Positions 18,947 through 24,797 of a stretch of 35,292 bases of DNA are shown here, in pieces. The position numbers and the translations under genes are program-made. Each line of letters begins with the position of its first letter. Position 1 is the first letter of the stretch. The stretch spans positions 1-35,292 of IMG/VR virus record IMGVR_UViG_3300034418_001092. One strand, 5' to 3'. The stretch is from a virus. The notes beneath the pieces were generated by a model, which was given only the letters and a program-made list of their open reading frames with translations, had not been told where the DNA came from and searched no databases.

Positions 18947-19281
18947 TTCATATCACGAACACGGCCAACCTTGGCACTAAGACGCTTAGAAAGGGCAACT
19001 GCCTTGGCTGGGCTGCCAACAACAACATAATCTTTCCGCAGTCTTGCTTGAGCAAATGCTTGTTCATCATCCAGTTTGCGCAGCTTACCACCAAGCATAC
19101 GAATAGTAGGATAGACAATTTCTTTGCCATCCAACTCGGCAGATGCAGTGCGCATAGTCTCTTGGTCTTTGGTTGTTGGAGTGCTCTTGTTTAAAGCACG
19201 GCGCAGCCAGCCGGGGACTTTGCCATCTGGCGTTTTAGGAAGCGGGCCAGCCCCCGCCATAGGCTTCTGTCCTTTAGGCAT
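18943..19281 (-). CDS. Small protein, MPKG start, possible structural accessory domain
   Basis: This 112-residue basic protein is not firmly recognised. The N-terminus is Pro/Lys-rich (MPKGQKPMAGAGPLPKTPDGK); the C-terminal half has the order KEIVYPTIRMLGGKLRKLDDEQAFAQA, DYVVVGSPAKAVALSKRLS. That resembles a small domain seen in or beside large phage structural proteins (an 'IPTI..G' strand, then an EA helix and a 'f.s..eA...S..l' helix). The first 17 nt of its coding sequence are identical to those of the gene at 19673-19918. It is translationally coupled to terL. The role is unknown. Confidence 0.65.
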   Translation of the reverse strand: MPKGQKPMAGAGPLPKTPDGKVPGWLRRALNKSTPTTKDQETMRTASAELDGKEIVYPTIRMLGGKLRKLDDEQAFAQARLRKDYVVVGSPAKAVALSKRLSAKVGRVRDMK

Positions 19282-19293
19282 GACCCAATCCTC

Positions 19294-19473
19294 TTATTTT
19301 GTATACTTAAACGCGTTCTTGCGAGCAGAATTTTTCTTCATTTCTTTCAGCTTGTCTAGCATATCCATCAACTCACGATCACGCTCTGTGCCGGGGCGAG
19401 GGTTTGAAAGAAGAAGAGAACTTGCCTTGCGGCGCTCAGCAAGAGTTAGTGGGCGTCCAGTTCCTTTGGGCAT
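19294..19473 (-). CDS. Small basic protein, MPKG start
   Basis: This 59-residue ORF starts MPKGTGRPLTLAERRKASSLL and ends KKNSARKNAFKYTK. The ATG at 19473 shares its base with the stop of the preceding gene (TAATG) and has AAGGATTAAGATA just upstream, the same upstream sequence as the gene starting at 20566. It is highly basic and helical, perhaps DNA-binding; no family was recognised. A 12-nt gap leads to the next gene, so it fills an otherwise empty slot in a packed unit, which supports it being real. Confidence 0.7.
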   Translation of the reverse strand: MPKGTGRPLTLAERRKASSLLLSNPRPGTERDRELMDMLDKLKEMKKNSARKNAFKYTK

Positions 19474-19673
19474 TATCTTAATCCTTTGTCTACACCGAAA
19501 CGAATCATGCGCTCGGCAATCTCTGGGCCAAAGCTATCAATCAGCTTGTCGCACTCTTTGTCAGTGACGAAAGCCTTGCCGTGCTTAGCTTCGACGTGCG
19601 CAAAGTGAACCTTACGCACAATACCGCGAAGCAAGTCTCTGTCTTGCCGGGAAAGCTGAGAAGAAAAAGCCAT
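19473..19673 (-). CDS. Conserved-looking small phage protein
   Basis: This 66-residue protein starts MAFSSQLSRQDRDLLRGIVRKVHFAHV and contains DKECDKLIDSFGPEIAERMIRFGVDKG, an amphipathic helical C-terminus. It is fused to both neighbours by single-base stop/start overlaps (TGATG upstream, TAATG downstream). Similar short 'GPE...ERMIRFGVDKG' proteins occur in marine phage genomes near terminase genes; the function is not known. No zinc or enzymatic motif was seen. Confidence 0.7.
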   Translation of the reverse strand: MAFSSQLSRQDRDLLRGIVRKVHFAHVEAKHGKAFVTDKECDKLIDSFGPEIAERMIRFGVDKGLR

Positions 19674-19918
19674 CAGGGAACCTGCTTGGTATCCATCTTG
19701 TTCGCATTCTTCAGCAAAGCCTGCTGTCGCATTGCGATCTTGCGGCGCATCGCCTTAACATTAGAAGGCTCGTTTTCACCAGTATAGCCAGTGGTATAAG
19801 CCTTGAAGAGGCTCTTTACCTTCTGCAACTTGCTTTGCGTCGTTGCATTCTTCAACTGAGTTTCCAACGCGCCCATCTTTGCAAGCGCGCCTTGACGCGG
19901 GTTCTGTCCTTTAGGCAT
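19673..19918 (-). CDS. Small basic protein, MPKG start
   Basis: This 81-residue protein starts MPKGQNPRQGALAKMGALETQ, then has a helical basic body (AMRRKIAMRQQALLKNANK). The first 17 nt of the coding sequence (ATGCCTAAAGGACAGAA) equal those of the gene starting at 19281, and the upstream GGATTG is shared too. No function was recognised. It is separated by 3 nt from the preceding stop and overlaps the next start by one base. Confidence 0.68.
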   Translation of the reverse strand: MPKGQNPRQGALAKMGALETQLKNATTQSKLQKVKSLFKAYTTGYTGENEPSNVKAMRRKIAMRQQALLKNANKMDTKQVP

Positions 19919-19921
19919 TGC

Positions 19922-20131
19922 TCAATCCCATGCTGTTGCGCCTTTCGGCTTTGGTTCTGGCTTCTTTCTAGGCAGCTTAGGCTTAGAAGAAGGGGTGATC
20001 GGTTTCTTCTGTTCAAACCAAACGAGAGGGCGGGACTCGGCGGTGCGGGTAGCACCAGTGTAATACCTGCCAGCTAACTCATGCGTCGGGCCATCATACA
20101 CATCATCCGTATGCTTGATCTTCCAAGCCAT
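19922..20131 (-). CDS. Small phage protein with 'TGATRTAESRPLVWFE' segment
   Basis: This 69-residue protein starts MAWKIKHTDDVYDGPTHELAGRYYTGATRTAESRPLVW. The middle segment (YTGATRTAESRPL) is a short motif that recurs in small phage proteins of unknown function. The tail is Lys/Pro-rich (PSSKPKLPRKKPEPKPKG), probably disordered. The ATG shares a base with the stop of the HNH gene (TAATG). Confidence 0.65.
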   Translation of the reverse strand: MAWKIKHTDDVYDGPTHELAGRYYTGATRTAESRPLVWFEQKKPITPSSKPKLPRKKPEPKPKGATAWD

Positions 20132-20391
20132 TATGCTTTCCCCGCATTTTTGTTGCGCTTGATAGAACGATTGGCAGCTTTGCTTAGAAGACGAAGGTTG
20201 GACTTGCTGTTGTTCTTAGGATTGCCATCCTTGTGGTCAACGTCCTTGCCATCGTTCCTCTTAGCAACGCCAGCCTTCTCAAGTGCATAACGAGCCCGCT
20301 TTCGAGCGCGGTTCTTGTCAGCACGGGCCTTGTCATACTTACCTTCGCCATTCATCGAATAGTCGCGAACGTAATTCTTACCGCTAGGCAT
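20131..20391 (-). CDS. HNH endonuclease-like protein
   Basis: This 86-residue protein is read from ATG 20391 (MPSGKNYVRDYSMNGEGKYDK), the usual start of this phage family; an in-frame ATG 15 nt earlier is possible. The HNH core is DGKDVDHKDGNPKNNSKSNLRLLSKAANRS (residues about 48-78), with the DxDH and the N..NLR elements present. Small HNH proteins beside terminase genes assist genome-end cleavage in some phages; others are free-standing nucleases. Here it lies in the small-gene block between terS and terL, which fits a packaging role. The start overlaps the preceding gene by 8 nt. Confidence 0.8.
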   Translation of the reverse strand: MPSGKNYVRDYSMNGEGKYDKARADKNRARKRARYALEKAGVAKRNDGKDVDHKDGNPKNNSKSNLRLLSKAANRSIKRNKNAGKA

Positions 20392-20566
20392 TGGAATAAT
20401 CCACATTCAACATAGTGGTCCGGCGCTCCTGTCCAGTCCGAACACGTCCATACTTAGGCTCGCGCTTCCTCTTCTCGCTCATGCTGAGAGAAGGAAGAGG
20501 CTCTGCCTTCGGCTTGATCTGCTGATACCGCTCTTCAGCAATGCTGGCTGCGCTACGTCCACACAT
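20384..20566 (-). CDS. Small MC-start protein (second copy of the design)
   Basis: This 60-residue protein starts MCGRSAASIAEERYQQIKPK and ends with GRVRTGQERRTTMLNVDYSNA. The MC start plus an 'RTG.ERR..ML' tail matches the layout of the protein at 17112-17357 (MCRR..., GTGRRSMIM...), so the two may share an origin. The start has AAGGATTAAGAT directly upstream. The function is unknown; such proteins cluster with head genes in marine phages. Confidence 0.65.
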   Translation of the reverse strand: MCGRSAASIAEERYQQIKPKAEPLPSLSMSEKRKREPKYGRVRTGQERRTTMLNVDYSNA

Positions 20567-20569
20567 ATC

Positions 20570-20863
20570 TTAATCCTTCTTTGCTTTGTTCCGCTTGCTA
20601 ATAGCCCTAGCCTTCGCTTTAGCATCAGCCTTGGAACTAGCGCCCCATGCCCTTAAGCTAAGAAGAAGACGCGTCGGCCGACCCTTCTCATCACGCTCAG
20701 GCCCATTCATATTCCCCATGCGCGCCAAGAAACTAGCACGACGAGGATTGTCACCACTCTTAACAGGAGGCTTCAATGTCCCCTGCTTATAGGAAGCGCG
20801 CCCCTTGGCGTTCAAACCACCTTCAGGGTTCTTCCCCTCCTTGCGTGTCCACGCTGGCGTCAT
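20570..20863 (-). CDS. Conserved small phage protein (DUF6321-like)
   Basis: This 97-residue protein is read from ATG 20863 with GAGGAG 8 nt upstream; a GTG 9 nt earlier is less well placed. The sequence MTPAWTRKEGKNPEGGLNAKGR, then NPRRASFLARMGNMNGPERDEKG, then RLLLSLRAWGASSKADAKAKA, is a widespread marine-phage pattern that I associate with DUF6321. The biochemical role is unknown. It is basic and may bind nucleic acid. It overlaps the preceding small gene by 41 nt in another frame. Confidence 0.75.
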   Translation of the reverse strand: MTPAWTRKEGKNPEGGLNAKGRASYKQGTLKPPVKSGDNPRRASFLARMGNMNGPERDEKGRPTRLLLSLRAWGASSKADAKAKARAISKRNKAKKD

Positions 20864-20945
20864 GACCAACACTCCTCAATGCAACCTTAGCCTTGCTAGT
20901 ATCAGACTTCTTAGCAACTTCAGGCTTCTTACTATACTTTGACAT
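20823..20945 (-). CDS. Short Lys-rich protein
   Basis: This 40-residue ORF runs from ATG 20945 (MSKYSKKPEVAKKSDTSKAK) to a stop at 20823. The start has GGAG 6 nt upstream. The longer frame from 21023 crosses a non-coding-looking stretch and is not chosen. It overlaps the DUF6321-like gene by 41 nt. No family is recognised; the good ribosome-binding site is the main support. Confidence 0.55.
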   Translation of the reverse strand: MSKYSKKPEVAKKSDTSKAKVALRSVGHDASVDTQGGEEP

Positions 20946-21078
20946 ATCTTTCTCCACACTTTTTGAGCGGACCTTTTGGGGAAAAAATACGAGACTGGGA
21001 CCACTTACAGTCAACAACCGCACGGTTTTCCCCCCACCCCCCTGCTAGGGACACCCTACTGCAAACTTTCCCGGGAAA
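20946..21078 (-). promoter_or_regulatory. Gap after terS with a possible internal promoter
   Basis: This 133-nt stretch lies between the terS stop and the short gene at 20945. On the minus strand TTGACT (21014-21009) and TATTTT (20989-20984) are 19 nt apart, the same wide spacing as the candidate promoter upstream of terS. A 5-bp hairpin (TAGGG 21046-21050 / CCCTA 21054-21058) lies just after the terS stop. Evidence is weak for each element alone. Confidence 0.3.
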
Positions 21079-21456
21079 CTAACCAAGGTCAATGCTTACC
21101 CGGATGTCGCCAGCCACCTGTATCTGGCTGCGATCTATCGGCTTGAACCCAGCGCGGTCTAGCAAATCCTGTGCCGCTTGCAGCTTGACATACTCGCTCT
21201 TGCCGTTCTTAGCCAGCCCTGCCACTGTCCCGACAGCCATAGCTGCGTGCTGACTAAATGCCTCTGCTGTCACCTGCATCAGGTATTGCTGCACGTGCGG
21301 AGTCTTCATCGCTTTCCATGCGCTAGTCCTTCCGCTGTTGCCCGGCGCGTATCCGGCTTCCTCTGCAGCTTTCGTCAGGTTTCCACCGTTGGCAACATAC
21401 GCTTCCACGAGGTTACGCTGTCTTCTCGTTATTGGTCGCATTGCTGGAACGTTCAT
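21079..21456 (-). CDS. Terminase small subunit
   Basis: This 125-residue protein is the first gene of the late unit. Residues about 9-50 (ITRRQRNLVEAYVANGGNLTKAAEEAGYAPGNSG) form the helix-turn-helix typical of small terminase subunits that recognise the packaging site, followed by the usual 'K..HV..YL' helix and KLQAAQDLLDRAGFKPIDRSQ near the end. The ATG at 21456 has GGAG 6 nt upstream. Its likely target, a pac-type site, may lie in the adjacent structured non-coding region. Confidence 0.85.
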   Translation of the reverse strand: MNVPAMRPITRRQRNLVEAYVANGGNLTKAAEEAGYAPGNSGRTSAWKAMKTPHVQQYLMQVTAEAFSQHAAMAVGTVAGLAKNGKSEYVKLQAAQDLLDRAGFKPIDRSQIQVAGDIRVSIDLG

Positions 21457-21496
21457 TAGTGTCTCCTAACTGCCCCCCTCTCCCTCTCTCCCCCCG

Positions 21497-21527
21497 TTGA
21501 TAGCACGTCTCTAAACCCCTGTGTCAA
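21497..21527 (-). promoter_or_regulatory. Candidate sigma70 late promoter upstream of terS
   Basis: On the minus strand a perfect TTGACA (21527-21522) is followed after 19 nt by TATCAA (21502-21497). A transcript would start near 21490 and give a leader of about 35 nt with the terS Shine-Dalgarno. The spacer is 2 nt longer than optimal. The outer bases form an inverted repeat (CGTTGATA / TGTCAACG, one G-T mismatch), so a repressor could bind the same bases. Confidence 0.5.
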
Positions 21528-21639
21528 CGCACAAACGTGAGGCGTAGAGCCCCCTTCTGGGTCTCTTCGCGTTTATTTGGGCAGAGAGGTGGGTGCCACG
21601 CTCATTCCTAGCGCCGTGCTAATGCTACTCCGTGCCATT

Positions 21640-21647
21640 GATACAAT
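21640..21647 (+). promoter_or_regulatory. Candidate extended -10 for the early transcript
   Basis: The plus strand reads TGATACAAT at 21639-21647: an extended -10 TGn followed by TACAAT, five of six consensus bases. No good -35 is placed upstream. If used, it would give a leader of over 400 nt that includes all the hairpins before the first early gene at 22080. Confidence 0.3.
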
Positions 21648-21661
21648 GTGCCTGCTGTTAA

Positions 21662-21767
21662 CCGGGCCTAGTCAGGCCCGGGCAGGCAGGGGGAGACACG
21701 GCCTGTCTCCCCCTTGCGCCTAGGGCGCACCCCCGCTCGACGAGAATAAATAGTGGCCTAAAGGCCA
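21662..21767. repeat. Four consecutive perfect hairpins
   Basis: Stem 1: CCGGGCCT 21662-21669 with AGGCCCGG 21674-21681, loop AGTC. Stem 2: GGGGGAGACA 21689-21698 with TGTCTCCCCC 21704-21713, loop CGGCC. Stem 3: TGCGCC 21715-21720 with GGCGCA 21724-21729, loop TAG. Stem 4: TGGCC 21754-21758 with GGCCA 21763-21767, loop TAAA. None has a U-run after it, so they are not ordinary terminators. Confidence 0.85.
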
Positions 21768-21779
21768 AGATGAAAGGTG

Positions 21780-22023
21780 ATCCTCTGGACGAAAGCCGTC
21801 CGAGGGGGGCGGGGACATTCGCGTAGACGGGGTAGAACCTGCTGGCAATGACGGATAGTGACACCCTTCTCTTCTCTGGCATTTGCTGTTCCGTGCCACT
21901 CCTGCGTCGGGCACGGGCAAATGCTGGCAGCAGGGGCCCGTCACGATCCTATGCCAGCAGAACCTACCCCGTCTTCTCGATGTCCCCATCCCGCCCCCCT
22001 CGGTCGCCTTCCGACCGGAGGAT
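21780..22023. repeat. Long imperfect inverted repeat with nested hairpins
   Basis: The left arm (21780-21862) and right arm (21940-22023) are inverted copies of one element, about 63 of ~83 positions matching. Shared blocks are ATCCTC, a small hairpin, CCGAGGGGGGCGGG, GACAT, AGACGGGGTAG, CTGCTGGCA and GGAT-GTGAC. Each arm holds its own hairpin: GGACG/CGTCC in the left and CGGTCG/CGACCG in the right, differing by a swapped A-T pair. The centre has GCATTTGC 21879-21886 with GCAAATGC 21917-21924, enclosing CCGTGCC 21891-21897 with GGCACGG 21910-21916. The function is unknown. Confidence 0.85.
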
Positions 22024-22079
22024 GCGGGATGAAAAAATCAAATGGAAATGGCTAACGCCCTAAATGGAGAACCTAGATC

Positions 22080-22562
22080 ATGGCTAAGCAAATCACAGAC
22101 ACAAAGGCAATGGAGACAATCAACAACGAGGCCCGCGCAATCGACAGCGCGCCCACCACCTCGGATGTAGTGGAATTCGCAGCCGATGCAGCCGCAAATA
22201 TCGCCGCTGTTTTCGGCACCAACGACTACCAACTAGAGCGTATCGCCCGCCAGTTCGTGCAGTCCGCCGAGTATCTGCTACGCTACAAAGCAGAGGACGT
22301 GACCGCCCAACACGCCAAAGTTATCGAGGCCGAACAGGCCGTGCTGGATAACCGGGCGATGGCAGAAACCACGCTTGCACGCAGCCAGACCTTGCTTGAG
22401 GCAAAGCAGTGCGAGGAACGCGACCTTGCCCTTTTCCGCAAGGCAATGATCAGCGCCTACGAAGGCGTCACAGGCAAAGCCTACGAAGCCTTGCCAGTGA
22501 AGAAGGCAGCGCCCCGCGCAGAAACACCGGCCGAGCGACTAGCCCGACTGAAACGCGCATAA
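22080..22562 (+). CDS. Unknown coiled-coil protein in a GC-rich island
   Basis: This 160-residue protein is the first gene of the early unit. It starts MAKQITDTKAMETINNEARA after GGAGAAC placed 7 nt upstream. Residues about 50-130 are helical with coiled-coil character (YLLRYKAEDVTAQHAKVIEAEQ, LLEAKQCEERDLALFRKAM); the C-terminus is basic (PAERLARLKRA). I do not recognise a family. It is visibly richer in G/C at third codon positions than the other early genes and is bracketed by two hairpin-rich non-coding stretches, suggesting separate origin or special regulation. Confidence 0.75.
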   Translation: MAKQITDTKAMETINNEARAIDSAPTTSDVVEFAADAAANIAAVFGTNDYQLERIARQFVQSAEYLLRYKAEDVTAQHAKVIEAEQAVLDNRAMAETTLARSQTLLEAKQCEERDLALFRKAMISAYEGVTGKAYEALPVKKAAPRAETPAERLARLKRA

Positions 22563-22909
22563 CCTAACAGGGGGCGGCACCTAGCCGCCCTCGCCGCGCG
22601 AAATAGAATCCGGCTAGTCGCCGGATGCACAGGATAAACTGCCAGAACCTAGAGGGCACACGACTCCTGACCTCACACGCTACGCGGTCAGGGGCTTTGC
22701 CCCCGACACCCCCAGCAGGGCCATGCTGCCCCTTGCATCCCTTGCCCGGTGCTCACAACCAACGTGGGTTTCACAACCGATAGGACCAGAACCGCCGGCG
22801 TCCCGCCGGGCGGGAAGCCAGGAACACGTTAGGGACTTTACTACGGTGAGATTGTGGTGTGCGGCTTGTCCGCAAATGTTTTCAACAATTCAACTCATGG
22901 AGAACCAAA
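22563..22909. other. Second hairpin-rich intergenic region
   Basis: These 347 bases hold no convincing gene. Hairpins: GGGCGGC 22572-22578 / GCCGCCC 22584-22590; ATCCGGC 22608-22614 / GCCGGAT 22620-22626 with loop TAGTC; CCTGACC 22666-22672 / GGTCAGG 22686-22692; GGGGC 22691-22695 / GCCCC 22699-22703; CCGGCG 22795-22800 / CGCCGG 22804-22809. The motif AGAACCTA occurs at 22644-22651. The right end becomes AT-richer and carries the GGAGAAC start signal of the next gene. A promoter could lie there but I could not define one. Confidence 0.75.
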
Positions 22910-23137
22910 ATGAAATACAGTTACACTGACATCAACGACGTTCAAATCAACATCACCTTTTCGCTTAACGACGTTCAGCGTTTGCGTGATTGTGTAAGGG
23001 ACTTTGAACCTGAAGAACACAAATGGATGTTCAAACAATTCAAAGAAACTCTCAAAGAATCGGAGTTAAAAGCTGCCGAGGCAATGGACCTTGAAGCAAG
23101 GCATATCAAACGGGAAAACAAAGATGAAACCAATTAA
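22910..23137 (+). CDS. Small early protein of unknown function
   Basis: This 75-residue protein is read from ATG 22910 (MKYSYTDINDVQINITFSLNDVQRL) with GGAGAAC exactly 4 nt upstream; the longer frame from 22859 has no start signal. It has a beta-type N-terminus followed by an acidic helical part (FEPEEHKWMFKQFKETLKESELKAAEAM). No family is recognised. It overlaps the next gene by 14 nt. Confidence 0.75.
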   Translation: MKYSYTDINDVQINITFSLNDVQRLRDCVRDFEPEEHKWMFKQFKETLKESELKAAEAMDLEARHIKRENKDETN

Positions 23138-23279
23138 TCTTATCCACACACCAGACAACTGGGAAGAAATCATGGAGTGGATTCATCGCCACGCCCCAGA
23201 AGATCGTGCTCACCTTGTCACTGCTGCTGGCATGGCATGGAACCTAGCACTCAAAGCAATGGAGAACGAAAATGTATGA
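23124..23279 (+). CDS. Small early protein of unknown function
   Basis: This 51-residue protein is read from ATG 23124 (MKPINLIHTPDNWEEIMEWIHRH), with CGGGA upstream. It contains HAPEDRAHLVTAAGMAWNLALKAMENENV. Its start overlaps the previous gene by 14 nt and its end overlaps the DUF932 gene by 8 nt, as expected in a packed early operon. Codons 6-8 create a perfect DnaA-box sequence (TTATCCACA at 23140-23148), which may be chance. Confidence 0.7.
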   Translation: MKPINLIHTPDNWEEIMEWIHRHAPEDRAHLVTAAGMAWNLALKAMENENV

Positions 23280-24120
23280 CTTCACACCCCAAGCATGGGA
23301 ATTTCCCGTCGAATCACAGCCTGTTTTTGACCAGCTAGGCAATCCTATTCAGGGTAGCCAAGCTGTTGTGCGCACTGACACCAATGAAGTGCTCGGTGTG
23401 CATGGCTCACGCTATCGTGTGCTTAGCCACGATGATGTGGTCAACAGCCTAATGGATGCAGTCAAAGAGTCTGACCTTAGCAGTGACTACAAACTCAAGG
23501 TCAAGGTAATCGAGGGTGGTCGTAAACTTCGAGGTGAAATCTTATTTAATAATATCACCATCGAACCTGCTGTTGGCGACATAGTTCAGTATCGCATCAG
23601 CTTCTTCAATAGCTATGATGCAAGCTGGTCTTTCTCTCAAGCAGCAGATGGCCTGCGCTTGTGGTGTCTCAACGGATGCACAACGCCAATGGGCACTGGC
23701 CGTTCTGTCTTCAAGCACACGCAGTCAATCAACGTCGAGGGCAGTGCTAAGAAGATAGCTGGTGGGCTCGACACGTTTATGAATAACCGTGAACTGTGGC
23801 AGAACTGGATGTCGGTGCATGTCACTGACCACATGGCCGAAGCATTCTTCAAAGCAACGATTGCCAAGACAGCATCACGTCAGCAGCTAGTGATGAAGAC
23901 CAACGAGAAGCAGCTTGAGAATCTGTTGGCTATCTGGACAGCAGAGAAAGCGCAACTCGGCTCCAACAAGTGGGCTTTGTATAACGCCATGACTTACTGG
24001 GCTACGCATACTCAAGACCTCAAGAACCCAGACGTTGCACGTCGCAATCGCGAAGACGCAATCGCCAAAGCAATGAAGCATGACCGCTTCGAGAACCTAG
24101 AACTAGAAGGAATCTTCTAA
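23272..24120 (+). CDS. DUF932 family phage/plasmid protein
   Basis: This 282-residue protein resembles the DUF932 family: an N-terminal GVHGSRYRVLSHDDVVNSLMDAV stretch (residues about 42-64), then GGRKLRGEILFNNITIEPAVGDIVQYRISFFNSYDASWSF, then LRLWCLNGCTTPMG with H149TQSINVEG. The function is not settled; members occur in phages and plasmids near replication or defence genes. The start has GGAGAAC 4 nt upstream. Its stop is fused to the next start (TAATG). Confidence 0.85.
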   Translation: MYDFTPQAWEFPVESQPVFDQLGNPIQGSQAVVRTDTNEVLGVHGSRYRVLSHDDVVNSLMDAVKESDLSSDYKLKVKVIEGGRKLRGEILFNNITIEPAVGDIVQYRISFFNSYDASWSFSQAADGLRLWCLNGCTTPMGTGRSVFKHTQSINVEGSAKKIAGGLDTFMNNRELWQNWMSVHVTDHMAEAFFKATIAKTASRQQLVMKTNEKQLENLLAIWTAEKAQLGSNKWALYNAMTYWATHTQDLKNPDVARRNREDAIAKAMKHDRFENLELEGIF

Positions 24121-24335
24121 TGCATACCACACCTCGCATGACTCGTGCTCATTACGAGTTTATCGCAGACACCATTGGGCCACTCGTATCGTGGCCCTCT
24201 CACCTACATGTAGTGGCTGACGAACTGGCAGCTACTAATCCTAGGTTTGACAAAGAAAAGTTTCTGCGTCGTGCAGTCAAAGCATGGGAAGATCGACATG
24301 ACATTCAAGAAATTGACGACGAAATTCCATACTGA
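24120..24335 (+). CDS. Conserved small phage protein
   Basis: This 71-residue protein starts MHTTPRMTRAHYEFIADTIG and contains LHVVADELAATNPRFDKEKFLRRAVKAWEDRHD. Short proteins of the form 'hY..IA..i... AD.L...NPrFd...F...' are very common in phages of proteobacteria; the function is unknown. It is coupled to DUF932 by a one-base overlap and overlaps the next zinc-finger gene by 38 nt. M7 (MTRAHYEF) is an alternative start. Confidence 0.75.
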   Translation: MHTTPRMTRAHYEFIADTIGPLVSWPSHLHVVADELAATNPRFDKEKFLRRAVKAWEDRHDIQEIDDEIPY

Positions 24336-24456
24336 ATCATGTCTAGCTTGCGGTGGTGATGGAGGAAGAGTCCATCCCACCCAAGGCGGCTGGGAAAAAT
24401 GCACTGTGTGCAGCGGCACTCGTAAAATTATACAGATCAAAGTGGAGAGCGAATAA
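24298..24456 (+). CDS. Small zinc-finger protein (DnaJ-type CxxCxG motifs)
   Basis: This 52-residue protein is read from ATG 24298 (MTFKKLTTKFHTES). It has two metal-binding knuckles, CLACGGDGG at residues 15-23 and CTVCSGT at 35-41, spaced as in a DnaJ-type zinc ribbon. It may bind RNA, DNA or protein. Similar tiny zinc proteins are frequent in early phage operons. It overlaps the previous gene by 38 nt in another frame; the next gene begins immediately after its stop. Confidence 0.72.
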   Translation: MTFKKLTTKFHTESCLACGGDGGRVHPTQGGWEKCTVCSGTRKIIQIKVESE

Positions 24457-24633
24457 ATGCCAAGCCATACTGATTTTAACGATGTCTTAGCCAAGATCGA
24501 CAGGCACATAGACCACACCATGAACCACATCATTTCTCTTGGCCTTAATGCAGGCGACGAGCGACACTTCATCAAAGTGCTTGAGGATTTGTATCACGAT
24601 GTCGAAGTATCTCTGGGAGTATATGATGAGTAA
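24457..24633 (+). CDS. Small early protein of unknown function
   Basis: This 58-residue ORF starts MPSHTDFNDVLAKIDRHIDH and has the segment ISLGLNAGDERHFIKVLEDLYHDVEVSLGV. It starts directly after the zinc-finger gene stop, with GGAG upstream, and overlaps the next gene by 8 nt. It is His-rich, acidic and helical. No family is recognised. Context and the ribosome-binding site support it. Confidence 0.65.
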   Translation: MPSHTDFNDVLAKIDRHIDHTMNHIISLGLNAGDERHFIKVLEDLYHDVEVSLGVYDE

Positions 24634-24796
24634 GCTACCTGAAGGCAGACAAGCCCTAAAGAACCCAACAGTCTGGCTTGTGCATGAAGATCAGCTAAAG
24701 ATTTACAACGAGGGCAAAGTGGTTGCGTCTATACCTGACCACCAATTCCTCAAGATCATTGCACGATTGTCCTCGTATCTTGACTACAGAGATTGA
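24626..24796 (+). CDS. Small early protein of unknown function
   Basis: This 56-residue protein is read from the second of two adjacent ATGs (24626, MSKLPEGRQALKNPTVWLVHEDQ), which has GGGAG 6 nt upstream; the first at 24623 would be too close. It contains the beta-like stretch KIYNEGKVVASIPDHQFLKIIARLSSYLDYRD. The function is unknown. It directly precedes the palindrome and HTH gene. Confidence 0.62.
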   Translation: MSKLPEGRQALKNPTVWLVHEDQLKIYNEGKVVASIPDHQFLKIIARLSSYLDYRD

Positions 24797-24797
24797 T

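Larger units (their letters stand above)
21457..22079. other. Divergent, GC-rich, hairpin-dense intergenic region
   Basis: These 623 bases separate the start of the late unit (terS) from the first early gene. I see no credible gene. Contents, left to right: C-rich tract; a minus-strand promoter candidate (21497-21527); a plus-strand extended -10 candidate near 21640; four tandem hairpins (21662-21767); two inverted ~83-nt repeats around a central hairpin (21780-22023); and the start signal of the early gene. It is the best candidate in the genome for the replication origin, packaging site and early/late switch. Confidence 0.8.

Noticed and set aside
21658-22232. Several ORFs of 60-90 codons on both strands of the divergent region
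   Set aside because: Their products are low-complexity Pro/Arg/Gly/Ser-rich, none has a ribosome-binding site, and they cross the perfect hairpins.
22723-22929. 68-codon plus-strand ORF in the second structured gap
   Set aside because: It runs through GC-rich hairpins with no family resemblance, and overlaps the better-supported start at 22910 with its GGAGAAC signal.
23140-23148. Single perfect DnaA box as a replication origin
   Set aside because: Only one box was seen, inside coding sequence with no AT-rich unwinding region beside it; about 0.3 such sites are expected by chance.
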